Assembly (NCBI GenBank): GCA_003149735.1 | Contig: QANA01000046.1 | Span: 1-24,242 of the forward strand | DNA length: 24,242 nt | Source of the DNA: Clostridiales bacterium | GTDB lineage: Bacteria > Bacillota_A > Clostridia > Christensenellales > Christensenellaceae | Direction of reading: 5' to 3' | In this document: in pieces, positions 7,576-15,177 of the stretch | Layout of the letters: every line of letters starts with the position of its first letter | How positions within the stretch are numbered: the stretch's first letter is position 1 | The notes under the pieces: generated by a model | Databases searched by the model: none | What the model was told of the DNA's origin: nothing | What the model saw: only the letters and a program-made list of their open reading frames with translations | Position numbers and translations under genes: made by a program

Positions 7576-7923
7576 TCATCCTTCTGCCGGAGCCTGCCGC
7601 TGCTGCCCCACCGCCTTTTCCCGCCGTTGATACAGGAAAAAGCACAGGATGCAGATTCCCATGACCGCTGCTCCGCCCAGGTTGAGCGCAGGGTAGCCCC
7701 AGGCATCGGCCACATAGCCGCCGACAACCGGCGCAATGCCGTTGCCGATATCCGCCCCCAGATAATACATGCTCACCGCCACACCCCGGCGCTCCGGCCC
7801 TGCCCGGCGGATGCATTCGGCCTGAAAAGCAGGCTGAGCCATCCCCTGCCCCAGGGCTTTGCACACCGCAGCCCCGATGAGCAGCAGCGGACTGCGCATC
7901 AGCGCCAGCAGCACCAGACTGAT
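7576..7923 (-). pseudogene. C-terminal remnant of an MFS transporter
   Basis: About 115 residues remain (ISLVLLALMRSPLLLIGAA...FFLYQRRE). They read as the last four membrane segments of a 12-helix MFS protein, including GAAVCKALGQGMAQPAFQ and RRGVAVSMYYLGADIGNGIAP, a drug-efflux-like pattern different from the three paralogs at the left end. The frame is closed by TGA (7926-7924) just upstream, and no start with a ribosome site exists; the GTG at 7914 is not credible. The native terminator is kept, so the N-terminal two thirds were lost by deletion or rearrangement at about 7924. Confidence 0.8.
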
Positions 7924-7937
7924 TCATGCTTTTCAGT

Positions 7938-7971
7938 GCCACGCGGCCGATATTCCGCGCGGCGCTTTTTT
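7938..7971 (+). terminator. Plus-strand terminator without a matching gene
   Basis: GCCACGCGG (7938-7946) pairs with CCGCGCGGC (7955-7963) with one A-C mismatch and an 8-nt loop, then GC and six T (7966-7971). No plus-strand gene ends here. It may be the leftover end of a gene deleted together with the front of the MFS remnant. Confidence 0.6.
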
Positions 7972-7980
7972 ATGGTGTAT

Positions 7981-8012
7981 AAAAAAAGAGAGCGTACGCT
8001 ATGTACGCTCTC
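7981..8012 (-). terminator. Strong intrinsic terminator downstream of thrS
   Basis: Minus strand: perfect 10-bp stem GAGAGCGTAC (8012-8003) / GTACGCTCTC (7997-7988), 5-nt loop, then seven T (7987-7981). It ends transcripts from thrS and from the internal promoter at 8079-8107. Confidence 0.92.
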
Positions 8013-8072
8013 CGGCAGCTCAGCTGCCTGAAATCCCTCTATCCTTATAATCGGAATACGCTAAAGCCAAAC
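7981..8072 (-). ncRNA. Candidate small RNA between thrS and its terminator
   Basis: A minus-strand promoter (8107-8079) points into a roughly 90-nt segment that ends at the strong terminator 8012-7981. The segment also holds a perfect hairpin GGCAGC-TGA-GCTGCC (8028-8014). This promoter/hairpin/terminator layout is what a short regulatory RNA looks like. An alternative reading: AAAGGAG (8093-8087) then ATG (8080-8078) opens an 11-codon frame MRSFGFSVFRL, so it could be a short peptide gene or the start of a deleted gene. I do not recognise an RNA family. Confidence 0.4.
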
Positions 8073-8078
8073 GACCTC

Positions 8079-8107
8079 ATTATACTCCTTTTGTGAATGA
8101 TTTACAA
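8079..8107 (-). promoter_or_regulatory. Promoter downstream of thrS driving the candidate small RNA
   Basis: Minus strand: TTGTAA (8107-8102), 17-nt spacer, perfect TATAAT (8084-8079). Confidence 0.65.
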
Positions 8108-8181
8108 GGATTTTAAAAGGACTTTGCGAAATTCATTTGTTCCGTTGTTCCCTCTGTTACAAGCGAACCCGGAAGTATCTT

Positions 8182-10086
8182 TCAGGCGCGCTTCTCCGCG
8201 ATTTCCTGCTGCAGCTCGGCGATAAATTCGCCCAGTGCCTTGCTGCCCATATCGCCTGCCTTGCGGCCGCGGACAGAGACCGCCCCGCTCTCGGCTTCCT
8301 TGGGGCCGCAAACCAGCATATACGGCACCTTCTCCACCTGTGCTTCGCGGATCTTGAAGCCGATCTTTTCGGTGCGCGTATCCAGCTCGGCGCGAATGCC
8401 CGCCGCTTTCAGCTGCGCATATACCTGCTCGGCATACTCCATCGTCTTATCCGAAATGGGCAGCACCTTGACCTGCACCGGAGCCAGCCATGCCGGAAAA
8501 GCGCCTGCAAAGTGCTCAATCAGAATGCCGATGAAGCGCTCGATAGAGCCAAAAGCAACGCGGTGAATCATGATCGGGCGATGGGCTTCGCCGTCGGCAC
8601 CGATATATTCCGCCTCGAAGCGCTGGGGCAGCTGGAAGTCCAGCTGAATGGTGCCGCACTGCCAGGTACGGCCGAGAGAATCCTCCAGATGGAAGTCGAT
8701 CTTGGGGCCGTAGAAAGCGCCGTCTCCCTCATTGATCTCATAGGGGAGGCCCAGCTCGTCCAAGGCCTTTTTCAGGCCGTCCGTCGCCATTTCCCAATCT
8801 TCATCGCTGCCCATGCTGTTTTCCGGGCGGGTGGAAAGTTCCACATGGTATTTGAAGCCAAAGAGGCTATAGACTTCGTCGATCAGTTTGGCCACGCCCT
8901 TGATCTCGGAAGTGATCTGCTCGGGAGTCATGAAGATATGCGCGTCATCCTGCGTGAAGCAGCGGACGCGGAACAGGCCGTGCAGCGCGCCGCTCATCTC
9001 ATGGCGGTGCACAATGCCCAGCTCGCCCACGCGCAGCGGCAGGTCTTTATAAGAGTGGATCTGCGATTTATAGACCAGCATACCGCCCGGGCAGTTCATG
9101 GGCTTGATGGCGAAATCCTGCTCGTCAATGACGGTGGTATACATATTTTCCTTATAGTGATCCCAATGGCCGGAAGTCTCCCAAAGCTGACGGCTGAGCA
9201 TGATGGGCGTGGAAATTTCCACATAACCGGCCTTTTCATGGATTTCGCGCCAGTAGTTGAGCAGTGTGTTTTTCAAAATCATGCCCTTGGGCAGGAAGAA
9301 GGGGAAGCCGGGGCCTTCCTCGCTCATCATGAACAGACCCAGTTCCTTGCCCAGCTTTCTGTGGTCGCGCCGTTTGGCCTCCTCGATGCGCTGCAGGTAT
9401 TCCTCCAGCATGGATTTTTTGGGGAAGCTGGTGCCGTAGATGCGGGTAAGCATCTGGTTATGCTCATCGCCGCGCCAGTAAGCGCCGGCTATGGAAGTCA
9501 GCTTGAATGCCTTGACCGGTTTGGTACTCATCAGATGCGGGCCGGCGCAGAGGTCGACATACTCGCCCTGCTGATAAAAGCTGAGCTCGGCATCCTCCGG
9601 CAGATCCAGAATCAGCTGCACTTTATAAGGCTCTCCCTTCTGTTCCATGAGGGCAATGGCCTCGCTGCGGGGCAGCGTGAAGCGGGTGATCTCCAGATTT
9701 TCGGAGACGATTTTCGCCATCTCCTTCTCGATCTTTTCCAGATCCTCCGGTTTCAGAGGCTCTGCAAATTCAAAGTCGTAATAAAAGCCATCCTTAATGG
9801 AAGGGCCGATGGCCAGCTTTGCCTCGGGGAACAGGCGCTTGACGGCCTGCGCCAGGATATGCGAAGTGGTATGGCGGAACGCAGCCGCGCCCTCCGCATC
9901 GTCAAACGTGAGCACGCCGAAATCTGCGCCCTCTTCCGGAACGGTGCGCAGATCCTGCGCCTCGCCGTTGATGCTGACCGCGCAGGCAGCCCGAGCCAGC
10001 CCTTCGCTGATTTGCCGTGCGATCTCGATGCCGCTCAAACCGGCGGCAAATTCGCGGCTTTCGCCGCCCTTCAGTTTCAAAATCAT
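8182..10086 (-). CDS. thrS: Threonyl-tRNA synthetase
   Basis: Attaches threonine to tRNA-Thr in the cytosol. 634 residues, normal for bacterial ThrRS. ATG 10086 is chosen because a GGAGG lies just upstream and translation then starts at the TGS domain (1-60); the frame extends to 10260 but that part is T-box leader. Order seen: TGS; editing domain with HTTSH (72-76) and DLCAGPH (178-184); class II catalytic core with zinc ligands Cys332 (MNCPGG), His383 (TQDDAH) and His508 (MIHR); motif 2 FRVRCFTQDDAHIF; motif 3 around FGSIERFIGILIEH; anticodon-binding domain from about 535. All key residues are present. Controlled by the T-box at 10168-10441. Confidence 0.98.
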   Translation of the reverse strand: MILKLKGGESREFAAGLSGIEIARQISEGLARAACAVSINGEAQDLRTVPEEGADFGVLTFDDAEGAAAFRHTTSHILAQAVKRLFPEAKLAIGPSIKDGFYYDFEFAEPLKPEDLEKIEKEMAKIVSENLEITRFTLPRSEAIALMEQKGEPYKVQLILDLPEDAELSFYQQGEYVDLCAGPHLMSTKPVKAFKLTSIAGAYWRGDEHNQMLTRIYGTSFPKKSMLEEYLQRIEEAKRRDHRKLGKELGLFMMSEEGPGFPFFLPKGMILKNTLLNYWREIHEKAGYVEISTPIMLSRQLWETSGHWDHYKENMYTTVIDEQDFAIKPMNCPGGMLVYKSQIHSYKDLPLRVGELGIVHRHEMSGALHGLFRVRCFTQDDAHIFMTPEQITSEIKGVAKLIDEVYSLFGFKYHVELSTRPENSMGSDEDWEMATDGLKKALDELGLPYEINEGDGAFYGPKIDFHLEDSLGRTWQCGTIQLDFQLPQRFEAEYIGADGEAHRPIMIHRVAFGSIERFIGILIEHFAGAFPAWLAPVQVKVLPISDKTMEYAEQVYAQLKAAGIRAELDTRTEKIGFKIREAQVEKVPYMLVCGPKEAESGAVSVRGRKAGDMGSKALGEFIAELQQEIAEKRA

Positions 10087-10167
10087 AAAAAAACCTCCCG
10101 CAGCACTGCTGCCTGTATGATGCGGCCCCGCGCCGCAGGCGCCGCTTTTCTTACTTAATAAAAAAGA

Positions 10168-10441
10168 AAAATAAAAATCCCTTCTGCAAAACTGCAAAAG
10201 GGACGATTTACTGGGCAAAGGCTCAAAAAAACCGCGGTTCCACCCCGCTTCCCCATACAACGGTTATCTTTTCATGGGGCGCTCAATATAGGCCGATAAC
10301 GGAGCCTGGCCGGGTTGTTACCGCTCAGAGGTGGTCTTCCGCAGGAATTTCCTTCGGGCGCTCGCAGCACCCTTTCGGGGCGCCCTTCTCTAAAAAGGAA
10401 AAAGCTGCGTACTCTTCTCTTCCACGCTTGCTTTTTTGATT
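10168..10441 (-). promoter_or_regulatory. T-box riboswitch of thrS, Thr (ACC) specifier
   Basis: Leader that reads tRNA-Thr charging by transcription attenuation. Minus strand, 5' to 3': Stem I start with GAAGAGAAGAGTA; specifier region GGAAG-ACC-ACCTCTGAGC with ACC at 10335-10333; Stem III CCCCAT...ATGGGG (about 10280-10252); T-box core GGGTGGAACCGCGG (10245-10232); antiterminator partner CGTCCC; terminator TCCCTT (10203-10198) / AAGGGA (10183-10178) followed by T (10177-10173). The CGTCCC segment can pair either with GGGTGG or in the terminator, the usual T-box switch. Confidence 0.95.
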
Positions 10442-10447
10442 GCCATT

Positions 10448-10476
10448 ACTATACACCTTCTGCCGGTGAATGTCAA
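10448..10476 (-). promoter_or_regulatory. Consensus sigma-A promoter of thrS
   Basis: Minus strand: TTGACA (10476-10471), 17-nt spacer, TATAGT (10453-10448); transcription would start near 10441 at the head of the T-box leader. Upstream, 10477-10653 is GC-rich intergenic DNA with no gene I can support. Confidence 0.9.
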
Positions 10477-10653
10477 GCGGGAGGGGGCGGCAAAAGAGGA
10501 ACGAAGGGTAAATTCCCCCGCCGCCGCGCTCCACCCCCGGCGCAAAGCCGCCGTTTTTTCGAGCAATGTTATCCTATGCGGTGAAGGGAAAAAAGATGCC
10601 TGTTCTCTTCTTGCGCCGGCGTTTTGGCAAAAAGTACAGCGCGTTTTTTATAG

Positions 10654-10681
10654 AAAAAGGAGGAGGGCCGTTCCCTCCTCC
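10654..10681 (-). terminator. Terminator of the Amidase_6-type gene
   Basis: Minus strand: GGAGGAGGG (10681-10673), 5-nt loop, CCCTCCTCC (10667-10659), then TTTTT (10658-10654). It lies about 40 bp past the stop at 10723. Confidence 0.9.
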
Positions 10682-10722
10682 TCGTTCAACAGTTTCTTTT
10701 ATCCCTCCCCGTTTCACGGGAA

Positions 10723-12102
10723 TCAGGAAGTATAAACTGCATATTCCGGCCGCAGCAGCCGCATTTTCGTAAATTCCAATCCACCGTTATTTTGCAGTAA
10801 ATCCCGCAAAGAACGATTGGTATAATTTCCCGAATGCGAGCAAATCCAAATACGATCTAACAAATTTTCCCGGCTGGAAAGATTTGGCGAATTTGTCTTG
10901 CTCACAATTACCGAATGGTAATAGCGATTCTCCCCTACATGGAAGATTTGCAGCACATCTCCAATCATGGGAACGACCGTCAACTGATGCCAATATTTAT
11001 TATTGTGGTAGCCTGCTGCATGCACACCATAAGTATGGCTTCCATTGACGGTATAGCTCCACAACTCCACCACCCGCATAAAGCGCGTCGCCGGATACGT
11101 TGCCGAAGAAGTGCTGGAAATTCCATACCAGTCGCTGGTCATCCGATAGCGTGCATCAATCAGATTGCGCAGCCCATTTTGGTTTGAAACAGCATAACTG
11201 GAAGTTCCTCCAAACCCCGCCCAGATACACTGTGAAACAAAGTTGGTACAATCGGCGGACATTCGCTTAAACGGGCCGGTGCGCTCAGCATAATATAGTG
11301 CATAATCCGTCGCCTTGGTTCGCTTGTAGGTAAGGCGCCCTGTATCCCGCAATTCTGCCGCTGCATCCGAGCCTTCTGTCGGTTGATCATATTGTGCTTG
11401 CAACACTTCAGCCTGCTCTTCTGCCATCTGCGCAAAGTGAACACTCTGTTCTTTCCAGAAAGCAACCTCCTGCGACAGGCTGTCGATGCGGCTCCCGAAG
11501 GCTTCCTGCAGACATTCCGCCAAGCTTTTGCCAGTCAGCACTGCTTTTCGCTGCGCCTGGCCATATTCCGGATATTGCGCATCCTCCGGCGTCGAAATGC
11601 CGGTAATCTTCCATTCACCGTCAATCAATTCCAACAGGAAAGTATAAACGGTTCCGCAGCCACTTTCCACATCTGCCGGCGCATCTTTATAATGATAATC
11701 GTAGCTGTCATACACGACGATTTCATATTGCCCGTCTTGCCTGATATGGGAAGTCTGCAAGACGGTTTCTTCTCCCCAGACCGCATCATACCCCGAATCA
11801 AAGGCTGCATAATCTGCCAGCTTGAAATTCAGCTGTTCCAGATGAAATGCCGTTTGATCATTATAAACAACCATCTCCAGCTCCGGCATTTCCAGATCAT
11901 AAAAAGCCCAATGATACGCCTGCAAATACGCTTCAATTACCTCCATGGAGGCATTGATTTCCTCCGAAGTCAAACGGCGGGAAAGATATTGTGTTTCAGA
12001 AAGCGCTTCGGCTTTTGCACCCAAACAAGGTTGCAGAAGCAACATTAGCCACAGGAAAACAAAACATAACGCAGATAAACTTCTCTTCTTTTGCAAATCC
12101 AT
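10723..12102 (-). CDS. Secreted protein with Amidase_6-type (NlpC/P60-like) C-terminal domain
   Basis: 459 residues, probably exported and acting on the cell wall or another amide outside the cell. ATG 12102 has AAAGGAG (12115-12109) six bases upstream; the in-frame TTG at 12108 is too close to it. A signal peptide is clear (KKRS, then LSALCFVFLWLMLLL, cleavage likely after AKA near residue 31). A middle region (about 35-200) with strand-rich YEIVVYDSYDYHY and GEWKITGIS looks like a small alpha/beta accessory domain; 205-240 is helical. The C-terminal domain starts at YKRTKATDYALYYAE and has DCTNFVSQCIWAG with likely nucleophile Cys285, His396 in RYYHSVIV, and the late ICSHSGNYTNRSL motif. 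These fit the Amidase_6 family as I know it. Substrate unproven; monocistronic. Confidence 0.85.
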   Translation of the reverse strand: MDLQKKRSLSALCFVFLWLMLLLQPCLGAKAEALSETQYLSRRLTSEEINASMEVIEAYLQAYHWAFYDLEMPELEMVVYNDQTAFHLEQLNFKLADYAAFDSGYDAVWGEETVLQTSHIRQDGQYEIVVYDSYDYHYKDAPADVESGCGTVYTFLLELIDGEWKITGISTPEDAQYPEYGQAQRKAVLTGKSLAECLQEAFGSRIDSLSQEVAFWKEQSVHFAQMAEEQAEVLQAQYDQPTEGSDAAAELRDTGRLTYKRTKATDYALYYAERTGPFKRMSADCTNFVSQCIWAGFGGTSSYAVSNQNGLRNLIDARYRMTSDWYGISSTSSATYPATRFMRVVELWSYTVNGSHTYGVHAAGYHNNKYWHQLTVVPMIGDVLQIFHVGENRYYHSVIVSKTNSPNLSSRENLLDRIWICSHSGNYTNRSLRDLLQNNGGLEFTKMRLLRPEYAVYTS

Positions 12103-12257
12103 ATCCAACTCCTTTCCGTCTTTTATGTATTTTGCAATTTTCCTCGCGTTTCCTATTTTCTGCTGCCCATCGGAGTGCCCTCCCCTTTGTAAATTTCTTT
12201 GCAGTATATTGCAAAAAACAGATGCCCTTTCAAAAAAAATATTTCATTTTCATTTTT

Positions 12258-12287
12258 ATTATATAACTTGAAGGTGCCGTCAAGCAA
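12258..12287 (-). promoter_or_regulatory. Probable promoter of the Amidase_6-type gene
   Basis: Minus strand: TTGCTT (12287-12282), 18-nt spacer, TATAAT (12263-12258), giving a leader of about 150 nt. Within that leader a near-palindrome TTGCAGTATATTGCAA (12199-12214, 14 of 16 symmetric) could be an operator and overlaps a weaker -10-like TATACT. The 12103-12431 gap holds only the two divergent promoter regions. Confidence 0.5.
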
Positions 12288-12354
12288 CATTTTTTTACAA
12301 TAGGAGCGGGTCGCCGGATGCTTGCCCACGCGGCAGATAATCTGCGCGCTGCTC

Positions 12355-12383
12355 TTGCAAAAAGGCAGCGCCCATAGTACAAT
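12355..12383 (+). promoter_or_regulatory. Promoter of xpt
   Basis: TTGCAA (12355-12360), 17-nt spacer, TACAAT (12378-12383). A short inverted repeat GCAGA-TAA-TCTGC (12333-12345) sits just upstream of the -35. No purine riboswitch is visible in the roughly 40-nt leader. Confidence 0.6.
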
Positions 12384-12431
12384 TTTCTTAAAACTTTATC
12401 CTTTTCCGCGTCAAGGGGGGCGTCTTTTCAT

Positions 12432-13013
12432 ATGGAGCTTTTGGAACAGAAGATACGGCAGATGGGCCGGGTATTGCCGGGCGATGTGCTCAAGGTAGAC
12501 AGCTTTTTAAATCATCAAATTGATATTGGCCTGTATCAGGCCATGGGGCAGGAATTTGCCCGCCGCTTTGCCGGCAAACCCATCAACAAAATTCTCACCA
12601 TCGAGGCCAGCGGTATCGGCATCGCCTGCGTAGCCGCCCAGTATTTTCACAATGCGCCCGTCATTTTTGCCAAAAAAAACCGCACCAGCAATGTGGGCAA
12701 CGATTTCTATACGGCCAAGGTTTCCTCCTATACCCACGGAGTGACCTACGACATCATCGTCTCCAGAAGCTATCTGGGGCCGGAGGACCACGTGCTCATC
12801 ATCGACGATTTCCTGGCCAACGGCAAGGCCGTGCAGGGGCTCAAAGCCATCATCGAATTTGCCGGAGCCACGCTGGAGGGCGTGGGCATTGCCGTCGAAA
12901 AAGGGTTCCAGCCCGGCGGGCAAGACCTGCGCAAGCAGGGCATCCAGTTGGAAAGTCTGGCCATTGTGGAGCAGATGGATGCCGCCACCGGAGAGATTTC
13001 CTTCCGCCATTAA
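12432..13013 (+). CDS. xpt: Xanthine phosphoribosyltransferase
   Basis: Purine salvage enzyme: xanthine plus PRPP gives XMP and pyrophosphate, in the cytosol. 193 residues, the normal length for Xpt. The start ATG 12432 follows AAGGGGGGC. The protein begins MELLEQKIRQMGRVLPGDVL and continues KVDSFLNHQID, typical of Xpt. The PRPP-binding loop is HVLIIDDFLANGKAV (120-134). A second signature is VEKGFQPGG. Unlike many Firmicutes xpt genes it is not followed by a purine permease and shows no guanine riboswitch; an intrinsic terminator follows directly, so it is monocistronic. Confidence 0.95.
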   Translation: MELLEQKIRQMGRVLPGDVLKVDSFLNHQIDIGLYQAMGQEFARRFAGKPINKILTIEASGIGIACVAAQYFHNAPVIFAKKNRTSNVGNDFYTAKVSSYTHGVTYDIIVSRSYLGPEDHVLIIDDFLANGKAVQGLKAIIEFAGATLEGVGIAVEKGFQPGGQDLRKQGIQLESLAIVEQMDAATGEISFRH

Positions 13014-13023
13014 GCGCTTTTTG

Positions 13024-13054
13024 CGCCGTTTCCCGCCCGGAAGCGGCGTTTTTT
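13024..13054 (+). terminator. Intrinsic terminator of xpt
   Basis: CGCCGTTTCC (13024-13033), loop CGCCC, GGAAGCGGCG (13039-13048) with one T-G pair, then TTTTTT (13049-13054). Confidence 0.9.
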
Positions 13055-13127
13055 ATCACAAAAACGGCAAAACCGTTTCCGCCGTCCAAGGCCGAAAACC
13101 CGTTGCCTGCCGACCGGAGTGTTTCTT

Positions 13128-13748
13128 ATGACAGAATTTCAGCATCATCCGCAGGGCATTGTCGTGCGCGCCGCCACGCCGGAGGACGCACCCGCCCTGC
13201 TGGCCGTCTATGCCCCTTATGTGCAGCAGACCGCCATTACCTTTGAATATGAAGTGCCCACGGAAGCGGAATTCCGCAGCCGCATCACCCACACGCTGCA
13301 GAAATATCCCTACCTGGTGGCAGAACAGGGCGGAAAGCTGCTGGGTTACGCCTATGCGAGCCCTTTTCACGGGCGCCCTGCCTACGACTGGGCAGTGGAG
13401 ACTTCCCTTTACGTTGCCCGGGAATGCCGCAAAATGGGGCTGGGCAGGCTGCTGCATGACGCTTTGCAGACGGCGCTGCAGGCGCAGGGCATCCTCAACA
13501 TGGAAGCCTGCATCGCCTGCCCGGGCGGCGCGGACGACGAGTACCTGACCCGCAACAGCCTGCAGTTTCACGCGCACCTGGGCTACCGCGCGGTGGGGGA
13601 ATTTTTCCGCTGCGGCTACAAGTTCGGCCGCTGGTACAACATTATATGGATGGAAAAGCATATCGGCGCGCACCGCAGCCCACAGCCGCCCGTCCACCCC
13701 TTTGCCGAAGTGCGCGAAATGCTGCGCACACAGCACGGCATCCTCTGA
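13128..13748 (+). CDS. GNAT acetyltransferase, phosphinothricin acetyltransferase-like
   Basis: Acetyl-CoA-dependent N-acetyltransferase, 206 residues. ATG 13128 is preferred to the in-frame GTG 13119, which lies inside the CCGGAG ribosome site (13114-13119). The N terminus VVRAATPEDAPALLAVYAPYVQQTAITFEYEVPT and the middle GYAYASPFHGRPAYDWAVETSLYV match the PAT/YwnH-like branch; acetyl-CoA loop RKMGLG follows. FHAHLGYRAVGEFFRCGYKFGRWYNIIWME is the usual C-terminal strand set. The branch acetylates phosphinothricin, methionine sulfoximine or similar amines; the native substrate here is not known. About 30 extra residues at the C terminus follow the domain. Confidence 0.88.
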   Translation: MTEFQHHPQGIVVRAATPEDAPALLAVYAPYVQQTAITFEYEVPTEAEFRSRITHTLQKYPYLVAEQGGKLLGYAYASPFHGRPAYDWAVETSLYVARECRKMGLGRLLHDALQTALQAQGILNMEACIACPGGADDEYLTRNSLQFHAHLGYRAVGEFFRCGYKFGRWYNIIWMEKHIGAHRSPQPPVHPFAEVREMLRTQHGIL

Positions 13749-13783
13749 CGCCGCGGCCCACAAAGACGATCTCCCTGCCTATG

Positions 13784-13802
13784 GGCGCCGATCGCCTTTT
13801 TT
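13784..13802 (+). terminator. Weak possible terminator after the PAT-like gene
   Basis: GGCG (13784-13787) and CGCC (13793-13796) around a 5-nt loop, then TTTTTT (13797-13802). Only four pairs. Confidence 0.35.
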
Positions 13803-13895
13803 CGGCCATCACCGGTATTTTCCCGGATTTCAGTCCCTGTTGATCGGAAGGATTTGCAATACGGCGATCCTGCCGCAGAAAATTATGCCGTTTTA

Positions 13896-13904
13896 TGCTA
13901 TACT
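13896..13904 (+). promoter_or_regulatory. Extended -10 promoter of the M20 gene
   Basis: TGC-TATACT (13896-13904) is an extended -10; the -35 position (CAGAAA) is poor. Start would be near 13911, about 35 bp before the ATG. Confidence 0.5.
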
Positions 13905-13945
13905 GAAGAAAAACGAAAAAATTCCTGTAAAGCGAGGTTTCAAAA

Positions 13946-15139
13946 ATGCAGAATGATTTTATGGAGACGCACAAGGCACAGCTGATGCCTGCGGCACAAG
14001 CGCTGCTGCCCGAGCTGATTGCCCTTTCTGACGCCCTTTACGAACGCCCGGAGCTGGGCTACGAAGAATTTTTCGCCTGCGAACAGCACACCGCCCTGCT
14101 GGAGCGGCACGACTTTGCCGTGGAACGCAACTGCTGCGACCTGCCCACCGCTTACAGCGCCGTTTTTGACTCGGGCAAACCGGGACTGACGGTGGCTTTT
14201 CTGGCGGAATACGATGCCCTGCCCGGCATCGGCCACGGCTGCGGGCACAACCTGCTGGGGGCGGCCAGCCTGGGCGCAGGCATTCTGCTGGCGCAGATGC
14301 TGGAGCAGACAGGCGGCAAGGTGATCGTTTTCGGGACGCCTGCCGAAGAAACCAGCGGCGCCAAGGTGCAGTTTGCCCGTGCAGGCAAATTTGACTCCGT
14401 CGACCTGGCCATGCTCTCCCACCCCACCAGCAGCGCTTGGCGGCGCAGCGGTTCTTCCCTGGCGCTGCAGCCGCTGCAGTTTGAATTTTTTGGCAAAACG
14501 GCGCACGCCGCTTCCCACCCCTGGGATGGCATCAATGCCCTGGACGCGGCGCTGATCGCGATGACTGCCATCAACGCCCTGCGCGAGCACATCCGCCCGG
14601 ACAGCCGGGTACACGGCATCATCGTCGAAGGCGGACAAGCGGCCAACATCGTCCCGGAATACTGCAAGGTGCAGTACTACATCCGCTCCACCACCAAATC
14701 CTACAACACGATCTTGACCAAGCGCATTCAGAAATGCGCCGAAGCGGGTGCGCTGGCGACCGGCTGCCGTGTGGAATTCAGCGAATTTGAAGCGCCTTAC
14801 GACAACCTGATCACCAATCAGGCGCTGATGGACGTCTTTGACGAGGCACTGTATGCGCTGCGCGGCATACATCTGGCGCCTGCCGACCAAAATATGGGCT
14901 CGACCGACATGGGTCAGGTGAGCCAGGCCTGCCCGGCCATTCACCCCTATTTCGACATTGCCAACGGCACCCCCGCCAACGGCCATTCCCGGGAGCTGGC
15001 AGCCTGCACGCGCACACCCTATGCCTATGAAAGCATGCGCGATGCTGCCTGCGCCATGGCGTTGACTGCGCTGCGCGTCCTGCAGGATCCGGAATTATAC
15101 GCCCGCATCCGCGCCGAATTTGAAGCAGCAGAAAAGTAA
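13946..15139 (+). CDS. M20 family metallo-amidohydrolase (AbgB/PM20D2-like)
   Basis: Zinc-dependent hydrolase of an N-acyl or peptide amide bond; cytosolic. 397 residues. ATG 13946 has AGCGAGG at 13931-13937. Metal and catalytic motifs: AEYDAL (88-92) supplying the bridging Asp, GIGHGCGHN with His97 and His101, and PAEETSGA (132-139) with the catalytic Glu pair. The dimerisation-domain segment FFGKTAHAASHPWDGINALDA is typical. The order and wording resemble aminobenzoyl-glutamate hydrolase AbgB and the PM20D2 dipeptidase group more than ArgE or DapE, but substrate choice is inference. The next gene begins 38 bp after the stop with no terminator, so an operon is likely. Confidence 0.92.
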   Translation: MQNDFMETHKAQLMPAAQALLPELIALSDALYERPELGYEEFFACEQHTALLERHDFAVERNCCDLPTAYSAVFDSGKPGLTVAFLAEYDALPGIGHGCGHNLLGAASLGAGILLAQMLEQTGGKVIVFGTPAEETSGAKVQFARAGKFDSVDLAMLSHPTSSAWRRSGSSLALQPLQFEFFGKTAHAASHPWDGINALDAALIAMTAINALREHIRPDSRVHGIIVEGGQAANIVPEYCKVQYYIRSTTKSYNTILTKRIQKCAEAGALATGCRVEFSEFEAPYDNLITNQALMDVFDEALYALRGIHLAPADQNMGSTDMGQVSQACPAIHPYFDIANGTPANGHSRELAACTRTPYAYESMRDAACAMALTALRVLQDPELYARIRAEFEAAEK

Positions 15140-15177
15140 TGCGCGATGCGGCTGCACAAAACGCAAGGGAGGTTCTC

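Noticed and set aside
8137..10158. Long plus-strand open frame of 673 codons opposite thrS
   Set aside because: Antisense shadow of thrS: high GC at codon third positions keeps the opposite strand open. No ribosome site, and thrS on the other strand has every catalytic motif.
12384..12431. Purine (guanine) riboswitch expected in front of xpt
   Set aside because: The leader from the predicted start is only about 40 nt and lacks the conserved purine-aptamer core and kissing loops.
13062..13078. Inverted repeat AAACGG-CAAAA-CCGTTT before the PAT-like gene
   Set aside because: Short, no T-run, not near a promoter element; could be chance.
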